A stretch of 64,000 nt of DNA from the NCBI GenBank assembly GCA_043513815.1, contig CP121313.1, positions 2,852,001 through 2,916,000 of the forward strand, written 5' to 3'. Shown one piece after another: positions 41,243 through 48,404 of this stretch. The notes beneath the pieces were generated by a model. That model did not search any database and was not told the origin of the DNA. It worked only from the letters and a program-made list of their open reading frames with translations. How positions within the stretch are numbered: the stretch's first letter is position 1; every line of letters starts with the position of its first letter. The stretch comes from JANQIO01 sp043513815 (GTDB taxonomy: Bacteria > Pseudomonadota > Gammaproteobacteria > Pseudomonadales > Halieaceae). A program made the position numbers and the translations under genes.

Positions 41243-43207
41243 ATGTCAGGCAGCTCGCGACTGATCATCGACCGCGCCGTATTCATCCCCTCCGTCTCCG
41301 TTCTGATGCTGCTGGTGGCCGTCGCCGGCGTGTTCCCCGAGCGAAGCCAGCGCGCTTTCCAGGCACTGCAAGACGGCATCGTGCACTACGCCAGCTGGTA
41401 TTACGTGCTGGTGGTCGCCATCATCCTGGTGAGCGTCATCTACTTCGCACTGTCGCGATTTGGCGACATCAAGCTCGGGCCCGATCATGCCACGCCCGAC
41501 TACTCCAATATCTCCTGGTTCGCCATGCTGTTCGCCGCGGGCATGGGCATCGGCCTGATGTTCTTCGGGGTGGCCGAGCCGGTCATGCATTTCCTGGCAC
41601 CGCCCCAGGGCGAAGGCGGCACCGCTCTCGCCGCGAACCGAGCCATGCGCCTGACCTTTTTCCACTGGGGCTTTCACGCCTGGGCGATATACGCCATTGT
41701 TGCGCTGCTGCTGGCGTATTTCGCTTATCGTCACGACCTGCCACTGACCATGCGCTCAGCGTTCTACCCGCTGATCGGCGAGCGGATCTATGGCCGCTGG
41801 GGTGCTGCGGTCGACGTCTTTGCCATTGTTTGCACAACCTGTGGCATCGCCACCAGCCTTGCCTTTGGCATCGTGCAGATCAACGCCGGACTCAACTACC
41901 TATTCGGTTTGCCCGTAACGCCGTTTGTACAGGTGATACTCATCCTGGCCATCATGGCACTGGCCACCCTGTCGGTGGTGGCCGGCCTGGATGCCGGCAT
42001 CAAGCGCCTGTCGGAGCTGAATATCTCCTTCGCGATCATCCTGATGCTGTGTGTACTGGTAGCGGGCTCGACCGTAGTGATTCTGCAGTCCACGTTGCAG
42101 AACATGGGCGATTACATCGGCGAGATCATCAGCAAGACCACTAATCTTTATGCCTACAATCCGACAGACTGGCTGGGCGGCTGGACGATTTTCTACTGGG
42201 GCTGGTGGCTGAGCTGGTCACCCTTCGTCGGCCTCTTTATTGCGCGCGTGAGTCGTGGCCGCACGATTCGTGAGTTCGTGCTGGGCGCGATGCTTGTCCC
42301 CGGCAGTTTTACCCTGCTCTGGATGGGCGTCTTCGGCAACAGTGCCATAGACCTGATCCTCAACCAGGGATTCACCGATCTGGGCGCTGCAGTCCAGGCA
42401 AACCAGTCAGTGGCACTGTTCAAGTTCCTGGAGTTTCTGCCCATGACCAGCGTGCTCGCTTTCGTGGCACTGTGCATGGTGGTGATTTTCTTCGTGACCT
42501 CGGCGGACAGCGGCGCGCTGGTACTGAATATGCTCAGCGCCCACGGCGAAGACGACACCCCGGCCCTGCAACGCATGATATGGACCGGCGTCATTACCCT
42601 GACCGCGATCGTGCTGCTGCTGGCCGGCGGACTCCAGGCGCTGCAAACGGCCGCCATCGCCACAGCCCTGCCTTTTTCCATGGCCTTGCTGGTAGCGATC
42701 TGGGGCTTTAGCCGTGCGCTGGTGCTGGACGCTGCTAAACGCGACCTGCAGACAGTGAGTCCGCACATTACTGACGCCAGTGAATGGCGTGTGCGTCTCA
42801 ACAACATCATGCATCACGCGGAAGAAGACGACGTGCAGACGTTTCAACGGCAAACGGTCGTTCCGGCCTTCAGGGCGTTCGGCGACGAACTGCGCCGCTA
42901 TGGGGTAGAGCACCGGCTGGTCAACGAGATAAACAAGCACGGCAAGGTGCGACTGGAAGTGCTGAACGGCGACGAGGTCGATTTCCTCTACGAGGTGCGC
43001 AATCGCGCGCACCCGAAACCGGATCACGACGTGAGCAGCATGGCCATAGGAGACATGGGCGGAGAGGACACCTTTCACCGCGCCGAGGTGCACCTGCTGG
43101 AGGGTGGCCAGGACTACTGCATCATGGGCTGGAAACAGGACCAGGTCGCTATGGATATCATGAACCAGTACGACCACCACCTGCAGTTCATGCATTCCAT
43201 GCGCTGA
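41243..43207 (+). CDS. BCCT family betaine/carnitine/choline transporter
   Basis: A 654-residue transporter with 12 expected membrane segments. The family glycine motif AAGMGIGLMFFGVAEP and the tryptophan-rich WGWWLSWSPFVGLFIARVSRG are clear. A soluble C-terminal extension of about 130 residues follows the last membrane helix, as in BetT-type carriers. It takes up quaternary ammonium compounds with Na+ or H+. ATG 41243 is preferred because AAGG lies nine bases ahead, while ATG 41234 would be too close. The BKACE enzyme upstream may act on the imported compound. Confidence 0.92.
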   Translation: MSGSSRLIIDRAVFIPSVSVLMLLVAVAGVFPERSQRAFQALQDGIVHYASWYYVLVVAIILVSVIYFALSRFGDIKLGPDHATPDYSNISWFAMLFAAGMGIGLMFFGVAEPVMHFLAPPQGEGGTALAANRAMRLTFFHWGFHAWAIYAIVALLLAYFAYRHDLPLTMRSAFYPLIGERIYGRWGAAVDVFAIVCTTCGIATSLAFGIVQINAGLNYLFGLPVTPFVQVILILAIMALATLSVVAGLDAGIKRLSELNISFAIILMLCVLVAGSTVVILQSTLQNMGDYIGEIISKTTNLYAYNPTDWLGGWTIFYWGWWLSWSPFVGLFIARVSRGRTIREFVLGAMLVPGSFTLLWMGVFGNSAIDLILNQGFTDLGAAVQANQSVALFKFLEFLPMTSVLAFVALCMVVIFFVTSADSGALVLNMLSAHGEDDTPALQRMIWTGVITLTAIVLLLAGGLQALQTAAIATALPFSMALLVAIWGFSRALVLDAAKRDLQTVSPHITDASEWRVRLNNIMHHAEEDDVQTFQRQTVVPAFRAFGDELRRYGVEHRLVNEINKHGKVRLEVLNGDEVDFLYEVRNRAHPKPDHDVSSMAIGDMGGEDTFHRAEVHLLEGGQDYCIMGWKQDQVAMDIMNQYDHHLQFMHSMR

Positions 43208-43409
43208 CACGGGGCCTTCGGGACGCTGCTGACCAGTGACTCCAGCCGCGGGCTGGCCAATGTGGTCCCAACACCGGGCGTACCCGAAATGAGGGGCAGG
43301 CCCTCCTCGCGCCGCTGGCGTCCTGATAGCTCCTGTGGTCGCAATCAGTCGAACTTTGCAGAGCTGTGCTCTGCGACGGTCTCTCGGCAGGGCTCACCCC
43401 ATAAACAAC

Positions 43410-43456
43410 ATAAACAAAAAGGGCCCCCTCTTTTGGAGGGGGCCCTTTTTGTTTAT
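43410..43456. terminator. Strong bidirectional terminator
   Basis: Arms of 21 bases (43410-43430 and 43436-43456) are perfect complements, with a GC-rich centre (gggccccctc/gagggggccc) and A/T tracts on the outside. On the plus strand it ends in tttttgttta, on the minus strand likewise. It serves the tRNA-Arg transcript and probably the transporter transcript from the other side. Confidence 0.9.
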
Positions 43457-43457
43457 A

Positions 43458-43534
43458 TGGCGCGCCTGGCACGATTCGAACGTGCGAACGCCTGGTTCGT
43501 AGCCAGGTACTCTATCCAGCTGAGCTACAGGCGC
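43458..43534 (-). tRNA. tRNA-Arg (anticodon ACG)
   Basis: A 77-base tRNA with encoded CCA. The acceptor stem GCGCCTG pairs with CAGGCGC, the D arm is GCTCAGCTGGATAGAG, the anticodon stem-loop CCTGGCTACGAACCAGG shows ACG (read as ICG), and the T loop contains TTCGAAT. It is the standard CGT/CGC/CGA-decoding tRNA. A promoter lies at 43772-43800, with a broken copy of the same tRNA between promoter and gene. Confidence 0.95.
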
Positions 43535-43577
43535 ATAAACTTTTACTTCGTAAGCAAACCCGGCGAGCCAGGTACGC

Positions 43578-43688
43578 CTTGCAGCCTTTGGGCTGCAAGC
43601 CCGGCCCTCGCTTACCGAGCCGGGGTCGCAAAGCTACGCTTTGCTCGCGTCCCGGCTCTGTTCGGTCGTTGATTGCCGTGCAATCAAC
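43578..43688. repeat. Three consecutive hairpins inside a tRNA spacer
   Basis: Perfect stems occur one after another: cttgcagcc/ggctgcaag (43578-43599); agccggg/cccggct enclosing gcaaagc/gctttgc (43618-43657); and gttgattgc/gcaatcaac (43668-43688). They fill the space between the tRNA-Arg 5' fragment and the intact tRNA-Arg. They may be an inserted palindromic element or structured spacer RNA. Confidence 0.65.
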
Positions 43689-43707
43689 CCAGCTGAGCTA
43701 CAGGCGC
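43689..43707 (-). pseudogene. 5' fragment of a second tRNA-Arg
   Basis: The minus strand reads GCGCCTGTAGCTCAGCTGG, identical to the first 19 bases of the intact tRNA-Arg 173 bases further on. Directly after that, the sequence diverges into a hairpin. A short run GTACCTGGCT near 43575-43566 matches the anticodon stem of the same tRNA and may be another piece of it. This looks like a tandem tRNA copy broken by insertion. Confidence 0.7.
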
Positions 43708-43771
43708 TAAAACTGTGTATGCAGATGAATCTGAAGCATACCATCTCACCCGCTGGGCGAGAAGGCCGCGT

Positions 43772-43800
43772 ACTATAGGGGGCAAGCCCTTTTGCGTCAA
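43772..43800 (-). promoter_or_regulatory. Promoter of the tRNA-Arg transcript
   Basis: On the minus strand, -35 TTGACG (43800-43795), a 17-base spacer and -10 TATAGT (43777-43772) are followed by a GC-rich discriminator (ACGCGGCC). This is the arrangement of stable-RNA promoters under stringent control. The predicted transcript enters the broken tRNA copy first, then the hairpins, then the intact tRNA. Confidence 0.75.
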
Positions 43801-43840
43801 GGGCTTGGACAGCAATCAGGGGGTCTGCTACAACAGCGGC

Positions 43841-44077
43841 ATGGATTTAGAACGACTCAAGGCACTCCTCCCCCACAAGGTCTTCAACCGCCGCGTGCGC
43901 AAGGCCGCCATAAGACGGGTCCGCAAAGACCTGATCCTGCATGGCAAATCCGAGCACGAGCTGTCAAAAGACGAGCTGGAGTACCTGGTGGCCGATGCGG
44001 AAACCGACGTCAAAAGCGACCTGCAGAAGGCCGGCCTGCTGGGTGCGCTGGCGTTGCTGGGCCTGGGTGGTCTGTGA
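43841..44077 (+). CDS. Small conserved-looking hypothetical protein
   Basis: A 78-residue protein, very basic in the first half (KVFNRRVRKAAIRRVRKDLI) and ending in a hydrophobic glycine-leucine helix (LLGALALLGLGGL), perhaps a membrane-associated tail. I do not recognise a named family. The ATG at 43841 is used; the ribosome site is poor, and the reading frame stays open to 43715. It is followed by two further plus-strand genes at close spacing. Confidence 0.65.
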   Translation: MDLERLKALLPHKVFNRRVRKAAIRRVRKDLILHGKSEHELSKDELEYLVADAETDVKSDLQKAGLLGALALLGLGGL

Positions 44078-44103
44078 TGACCACCCGGACCGGGAGCTAG
44101 CGC

Positions 44104-44511
44104 ATGTCTCTCTACCGCTTCGCCCGCACCACGGCCCTGCTGACCATGGCCGGGCGCTACCGGGCCAAGCTCTTCAAGCTGTTTATCGCCATCGCTGTGG
44201 CACTGGTGACGGCCTGGGTATTTGACGATATCGCCCTGTACCTGGATAGCCACAAGCCGGAGTGGCTGGGGCCGGCACTGATTATCAAGACACTGGTTGT
44301 CTACGGCGCCCTGGTGTACGCCTTCTGGCAGCTGCGGCCGGGCAGTTGGGCGGAACCGAAGGCCGACAAGCCCGGCGCGCCTGCAACGGCCAGCACTGCC
44401 GACGCCGCGGAAGCGCCACCCGGCCCACTGGACGAATTACTGGAAAAGCCCAAGCTGGTAAAGCGCAAGGACGCAATCCTGGATAAACCGGCCGGCCCCA
44501 CCCGGCAATGA
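44104..44511 (+). CDS. Hypothetical two-helix membrane protein
   Basis: A 135-residue protein without a recognised family. Two membrane segments lie at about 20-42 (LFKLFIAIAVALVTAWVF) and 58-78 (ALIIKTLVVYGALVYAFW), followed by a proline/alanine-rich acidic linker and a basic end. Its stop overlaps the start of the nitronate monooxygenase gene (ATGA at 44508-44511), so the two are translationally coupled. Confidence 0.7.
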   Translation: MSLYRFARTTALLTMAGRYRAKLFKLFIAIAVALVTAWVFDDIALYLDSHKPEWLGPALIIKTLVVYGALVYAFWQLRPGSWAEPKADKPGAPATASTADAAEAPPGPLDELLEKPKLVKRKDAILDKPAGPTRQ

Positions 44512-45539
44512 ACCTGGTGGCAGCCCTGGGGCTGCGCTACCCGCTGATTCAGGCGCCCATGGCGGGCGTCTCGGATGCCCGCCTGGCCGCCGCTGTGTGC
44601 GCCGCCGGCGGTCTGGGGTCCCTGCCCTGCGCATTGCTGGACCAGACGGCAATAGCGGACCAGGTAGCCGCGGTGAGGCAGCAGTCCGCCGGGCCCTTCA
44701 ACCTCAATTTTTTCTGCCACTCACCTGCCGGCAATAACGACGCTGTCCAGCAGCGGTGGCGAGAGGCCCTGTCGCCCTTCTACGAGGCCTGGGGTATAGA
44801 ACCCACAGCGCCCCCTCCCGGACCGACACGACGCAGCTTCAGCAGCGAAGAGGCGGCACTGGTAGCAGCCTTGAAACCCGCCGTGGTGAGCTTTCATTTC
44901 GGATTGCCCGCCCCTACCTTGCTGGATGAAGTCAAAGCCAGCGGCGCGCTGGTGCTATCCAGTGCCAATACCCTGGAAGAGGCCCGCTGGCTTGAAGCCA
45001 ATGGCGCTGACGCCGTCATTGCCCAGGGCATTGAAGCCGGCGGACACCGGGGCATGTTTCTGCAGGGCAAGCTGGAAGATCAACCACCGACCCTGGAGTT
45101 GCTGGGGCAGATAATCGGCGCGGTCAGTCTTCCGGTGATTGCGGCGGGTGGAATCGGTGACCGGGACTCAGTGCGCGCCGCGCTCAACGCCGGCGCGGCG
45201 GCCGTGCAAGTGGGCACCGCCTTCATGCTGTGCCCGGAATGCGGCACCAGCGAACTGCACCGGCGGGCCCTGCGGCAAGCGCCCGAACGCGGCACCGTGG
45301 TCACCAACCTCTATTCAGGCCGCCCGGCGCGCAGCGTTGTTACCGAGCTGACCGAGCAACTGGGGCCGATAAGCCCATGGGCACCGCCCTTTCCCACCGC
45401 CGCCCAGGCACTGGGACCTCTACGCGCCGCGGCAGAAGCCGCCGGCAGATTTGATTTCACGCCGGTATGGAGCGGCGCCCGCCCCAATACCTGTCGGGAG
45501 ATCCCGGCGGCAGCGCTAATCGGCGAGCTGTTCGGCTGA
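44508..45539 (+). CDS. Nitronate monooxygenase / 2-nitropropane dioxygenase family
   Basis: A 343-residue FMN-dependent TIM barrel. Seen are the N-terminal RYPLIQAPMAGVSDARLAAA, the catalytic-histidine region AVIAQGIEAGGHRGMF, and the phosphate-binding VIAAGGIGDRDSV followed by GAAAVQVGTAFMLC. Such enzymes oxidise toxic alkyl nitronates; some members have other roles. It overlaps the preceding gene by four bases and converges with, and overlaps by 24 bases, the thioredoxin-fold gene on the other strand. Confidence 0.9.
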   Translation: MNLVAALGLRYPLIQAPMAGVSDARLAAAVCAAGGLGSLPCALLDQTAIADQVAAVRQQSAGPFNLNFFCHSPAGNNDAVQQRWREALSPFYEAWGIEPTAPPPGPTRRSFSSEEAALVAALKPAVVSFHFGLPAPTLLDEVKASGALVLSSANTLEEARWLEANGADAVIAQGIEAGGHRGMFLQGKLEDQPPTLELLGQIIGAVSLPVIAAGGIGDRDSVRAALNAGAAAVQVGTAFMLCPECGTSELHRRALRQAPERGTVVTNLYSGRPARSVVTELTEQLGPISPWAPPFPTAAQALGPLRAAAEAAGRFDFTPVWSGARPNTCREIPAAALIGELFG

Positions 45540-46178
45540 TTCGTCCGCACCCGCCAGCAGCTCTTTTGCCATGGCCAGCACCGCCTGGGCGCTGACACGA
45601 CTGCTGTAGGCCTCCAGGAACACCTTGCCGACGATGGTGCCGTCAGGCGCAATAATGAGGCTGCCGGGATAGGGCAGACCGTAGTCTTCATCACCCTCGG
45701 GATATTTGGCGTTCAGGATGCCCAGGGTCTTGAAGGTCAGCGCATCGATATCGGACAGCATGGGGATGGTGATACCGTGCTTTTCACCGAAGGCGTCCAG
45801 CAACGCAGGCTCATCGTAGGTAATGGCCACCAGGCCAATACCGGCTTCGGCAAACTGCTCGGCGGCTTTATTTAACTGGATCATCTGCGCCATGCAGTAG
45901 GGACACCAGTCGAAAGAACGGCTGGCCATAAATACCGTGCCGCGGGGTCCGGCGAAGGGCTCTATCAGCGCGATCTGCTCCCCCTGGTAGAGCGCGTGTA
46001 CGCCTGGGAAGCGGGAGCCAATACGCGGCCCCACATCGAACTCGTCGTTGTCGGCGTCGGTAAACATGCCTTCGGCGACTCGCTCATAGGCGGCCTCTTT
46101 CAACGGCTCGCGCATCACGAATACCGTGGCGGCAAACAGAACCAGCGCGACGCCGGCGATAATCAGGAACTTCTTCAT
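45516..46178 (-). CDS. Membrane-anchored AhpC/TSA-type redoxin
   Basis: A 220-residue protein with an N-terminal membrane anchor (FLIIAGVALVLFAATVFV, residues 3-20) and a periplasmic thioredoxin-like domain. The active motif is FDWCPYCMAQM (CxxC in peroxiredoxin position), followed by GIGLVAITYDEPALLDAFGEKHGI and PYPGSLIIAPDGTIVGK, as in AhpC/TSA and TlpA-like proteins. It should act in thiol-disulfide exchange or peroxide reduction. It is divergent from the MaoC gene, and its 3' end overlaps the nitronate monooxygenase gene. Confidence 0.85.
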   Translation of the reverse strand: MKKFLIIAGVALVLFAATVFVMREPLKEAAYERVAEGMFTDADNDEFDVGPRIGSRFPGVHALYQGEQIALIEPFAGPRGTVFMASRSFDWCPYCMAQMIQLNKAAEQFAEAGIGLVAITYDEPALLDAFGEKHGITIPMLSDIDALTFKTLGILNAKYPEGDEDYGLPYPGSLIIAPDGTIVGKVFLEAYSSRVSAQAVLAMAKELLAGADESAEQLAD

Positions 46179-46307
46179 GGGGTTGTCCGATGGTCAAGGG
46201 AAGTCTGTGTGACCATAGCATTCCTGGATAATTCCGGGGCCATGACACGGTACCGGGCCACGCGCGGATGCTTTACCCTTACGACTTTCTATGCACGGGA
46301 GCATTCC

Positions 46308-46766
46308 ATGGCCGGCCTGTACTTCGATGAGCTGGAGGTGGGGCAAGTGTTCAAGCACGCCCTCACCCGCACCATTACCGAGGCGGACAACGTCTTTTTT
46401 TCTGCGATGACCCACAACCCGGCGCTGCTGCACCTGGACGAGGAGTACTGCAAGGAGCACACCGAATTCGGCCAGCGCCTGGTCAACAGCTGCCTGACCC
46501 TGGGCCTGATGGTGGGCATCTCGGTAGGCGACACGACCCTGGGCACGGCGGTGGCCAATCTCGGCTGGGACGAGGTGCGTTTTCCCAAGCCGCTGTTTCA
46601 CGGCGACACCATCCGCGTGGAAACCGAAGTGCTTGAGCTGCGCGAGAGCAAGTCGCGCCCCAACCAGGGCATCGTCACCTTCCAGCACCGCGCCTACAAC
46701 CAGCACGGGGAACTGGTGGGCCAGTGCAAGCGCAGCGGCCTGCAGCGCAAGAGTCCGGACGCATGA
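46308..46766 (+). CDS. MaoC family dehydratase
   Basis: A 152-residue hotdog-fold MaoC protein. The hydratase motif is seen as ITEADNVFFSAMTHNPALLHLDEEY (catalytic Asp/His pair), with GQRLVNSCLTLGLMVG after it. It hydrates or dehydrates an acyl-CoA. ATG 46308 follows GGGAG by eight bases; the longer frame from 45996 is antisense to the redoxin gene and was rejected. Its stop overlaps the next start (ATGA), forming an operon with the CoA-ester lyase. The pair resembles mesaconyl-CoA hydratase plus malyl/citramalyl-CoA lyase arrangements. Confidence 0.88.
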   Translation: MAGLYFDELEVGQVFKHALTRTITEADNVFFSAMTHNPALLHLDEEYCKEHTEFGQRLVNSCLTLGLMVGISVGDTTLGTAVANLGWDEVRFPKPLFHGDTIRVETEVLELRESKSRPNQGIVTFQHRAYNQHGELVGQCKRSGLQRKSPDA

Positions 46767-47647
46767 CGCCCCGCTCCTGGCTGTTTATTCCCGCCGACAG
46801 CGAGAAAAAGCTGGGCAAAGCCGACGACTGCGGCGCCGATGCGGTGATTCTCGACCTGGAAGATGCGGTGGCGCCCGCGCGCAAGCCGATAGCCCGCGAC
46901 ATGCTGAAGGAATTTCTCGGCAGTCGCACAGGCGAGCGCTCGCCGCAGCTCTGGGTGCGCATCAACCCGTTGGACACACCCATGGCGCTCAAGGACCTGG
47001 CGGCGGTCGTTCCCGCCCGCCCCGACGGCATCATGCTGCCCAAGGCCGAGGGGCCAGAGGACCTGATCCAGCTCAACAGCTACCTGGACGCACTGGAAAC
47101 CGCAGCGGGAATTGAACTGGGCTCAGTGGAACTGCTGCCGCTGGTGACAGAAACACCGGGTGCCGCCCTGCGGCTGGGTGACTACACGGATTTCTCACTG
47201 CCGCGTCTGACCGGACTGACCTGGGGCGCCGAAGACCTGAGTGCCGCGGTGGGCGCCACCGGCAACAAGGACGGCGCCGGCCACTGGCAGTTCACCTACC
47301 AGATGGTGCGCTCACAGACTTTGCTGGCCGCTCACGCGGCCGGTGTGCAGGCCATCGATACCCTGTATGCGGATTTTCGCGACGGGGAAGGTCTGGCGCA
47401 GGACTCGCGGCAATCCCGCGCCGAGGGCTTCAGCGGGCGGCTGGCGATTCATCCTGCGCAGGTGGCCGTCATCAATGAGTCATACCTGCCTTCCGCTGAG
47501 GAGGTGGAGACGGCGCGGAAGATCATCGCGGCGTTCGAGGCGGAGCCGGACGTGGGGACGGTAGGGATCGACGGCAAAATGTATGACATTCCACATCTGA
47601 ACCAGGCGCGGCATACAGTAGCGTTGGCGCAGGCGTATGGGGTCTGA
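46763..47647 (+). CDS. HpcH/HpaI CoA-ester lyase (CitE-like)
   Basis: A 294-residue TIM-barrel lyase of the citrate lyase beta/malyl-CoA lyase group. RSWLFIPADSEKKLGKADDCGADAVILDLEDAVAP is the typical start; it is followed by WVRINPLDTPM, LPKAEGPED, the Mg-binding LTGLTWGAEDLSAAVGA and FSGRLAIHPAQV. It cleaves a (S)-hydroxyacyl-CoA such as malyl- or citramalyl-CoA to acetyl-CoA plus an oxo acid. Coupled to the MaoC gene upstream by a four-base overlap, which suggests a hydration-then-cleavage sequence on the same CoA ester. Confidence 0.9.
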   Translation: MTPRSWLFIPADSEKKLGKADDCGADAVILDLEDAVAPARKPIARDMLKEFLGSRTGERSPQLWVRINPLDTPMALKDLAAVVPARPDGIMLPKAEGPEDLIQLNSYLDALETAAGIELGSVELLPLVTETPGAALRLGDYTDFSLPRLTGLTWGAEDLSAAVGATGNKDGAGHWQFTYQMVRSQTLLAAHAAGVQAIDTLYADFRDGEGLAQDSRQSRAEGFSGRLAIHPAQVAVINESYLPSAEEVETARKIIAAFEAEPDVGTVGIDGKMYDIPHLNQARHTVALAQAYGV

Positions 47648-47654
47648 AGGCTCC

Positions 47655-47804
47655 ATGGCCGAACTGGTCGCCATTGCCCTTGTGGCGGTGTTCGGGTTCT
47701 GGTTTGTGCGTTCGTGCCTGCGGCTGGCCGGTCACGGAGCGAAAAAATCTTCGGTAGTGAGGGATAGGCAAGAAGTTCGCACTCAGGCGAGGCGCCGGCT
47801 GTAG
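47655..47804 (+). CDS. Possible 49-residue membrane peptide
   Basis: A short ORF eight bases after the lyase stop. It has GAAGG four bases ahead of ATG, one hydrophobic segment (LVAIALVAVFGFWFVRSCL) and a basic tail. It is too short for family recognition. Position and the transmembrane run favour a real small protein, but chance cannot be excluded. Confidence 0.35.
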   Translation: MAELVAIALVAVFGFWFVRSCLRLAGHGAKKSSVVRDRQEVRTQARRRL

Positions 47805-47810
47805 GTATAA

Positions 47811-47835
47811 GTCATTCCCGCGAAAGCGGTGGCGC
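47811..47835. repeat. Partial copy of the REP-like element
   Basis: The sequence gtcattcccgcgaaagcggt is the left arm seen at 102 and 54484. The right arm is missing, so this is a half copy. It lies in the spacer before the tRNA-Ser terminator. Confidence 0.65.
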
Positions 47836-47902
47836 GTGTAGCGAACACTCAGAACCGTTCCATTCAATCGAACCCGAGTTAACTCCAATCAATCCGTCAG
47901 AG

Positions 47903-47948
47903 CCAGATACGAAAGCGCCCGGCCTGGGCCGGGCGCTTTCGTATCTGG
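47903..47948 (-). terminator. Terminator palindrome of tRNA-Ser
   Basis: A 46-base sequence that is almost its own exact reverse complement: arms of 22 bases with a CC/GG-rich centre (agcgcccggcc/ggccgggcgct). Its upper arm includes the tRNA-Ser 3' end bases (the CCA complement). The minus-strand run-off has only a short CTTTC, so it may act as a processing barrier as much as a terminator. Confidence 0.75.
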
Positions 47949-48036
47949 CGGAGAAGGAGGGATTCGAACCCTCGATACGCTATTAACGTATACTCCCTTA
48001 GCAGGGGAGCGCCTTCGACCACTCGGCCACTTCTCC
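47946..48036 (-). tRNA. tRNA-Ser (anticodon GCT)
   Basis: A 91-base class II tRNA with encoded CCA. The acceptor GGAGAAG pairs with CTTCTCC, the anticodon arm CTCCCCTGCTAAGGGAG shows GCT, a long variable arm (TATACGTTAATAGCGTAT) is typical of serine tRNAs, and the T loop is GGTTCGAATC. It reads AGC and AGT codons. The order csrA, tRNA-Ser(GCT), tRNA-Arg(ACG) is conserved in many gammaproteobacteria. Confidence 0.95.
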
Positions 48037-48047
48037 GGAAGGCGGGC

Positions 48048-48075
48048 ATCATACCAACAACCGCTCTCAAATCAA
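48048..48075 (-). promoter_or_regulatory. Promoter of tRNA-Ser
   Basis: On the minus strand, -35 TTGATT (48075-48070), a 16-base spacer and -10 TATGAT (48053-48048) are followed by a GC-rich discriminator GCCCGCC. The start point would be only a few bases ahead of the mature tRNA. Confidence 0.7.
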
Positions 48076-48112
48076 CTATTGGGCGGCATGCTGGCCGGTC
48101 AATTCCTGTGAG

Positions 48113-48304
48113 CTACTCCGGGGAATCGCTGGGCTTGTCGTCTTCGTGCTGGATGCGGTTGTAGATTTCTTCGCGGTGCACGGCAATGTCTTTGGGTGCA
48201 TTGACACCCAGGCGCACCTGGTTGCCCTTCACGCCCAACACCGTAACAGTCACCTCGTCGCCCACCATGAGCGTTTCCCCGATCCTGCGGGTGAGAATTA
48301 GCAT
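48113..48304 (-). CDS. csrA: CsrA, carbon storage regulator
   Basis: A 63-residue CsrA/RsmA. The start MLILTRRIGETLMVGDEV and the RNA-binding VRLGVNAPKDIAVHREEIY are canonical. It binds GGA motifs in mRNA leaders and controls carbon flow, motility and biofilm in gammaproteobacteria. Its own leader reads AGGAGTACCAGGACATG, with two GGA motifs at and below the ribosome site, which fits the known self-repression of csrA. It lies 100 bases downstream of lysC and is followed by tRNA-Ser. Confidence 0.96.
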   Translation of the reverse strand: MLILTRRIGETLMVGDEVTVTVLGVKGNQVRLGVNAPKDIAVHREEIYNRIQHEDDKPSDSPE

Positions 48305-48404
48305 GTCCTGGTACTCCTATCCATGTTTAGCGGTACCATGGCCGCGTGACGCAAGAACACTGCGCCACTGCCCTTAGTATTGTCGAGATTGCAGCAATTG
48401 CCAG

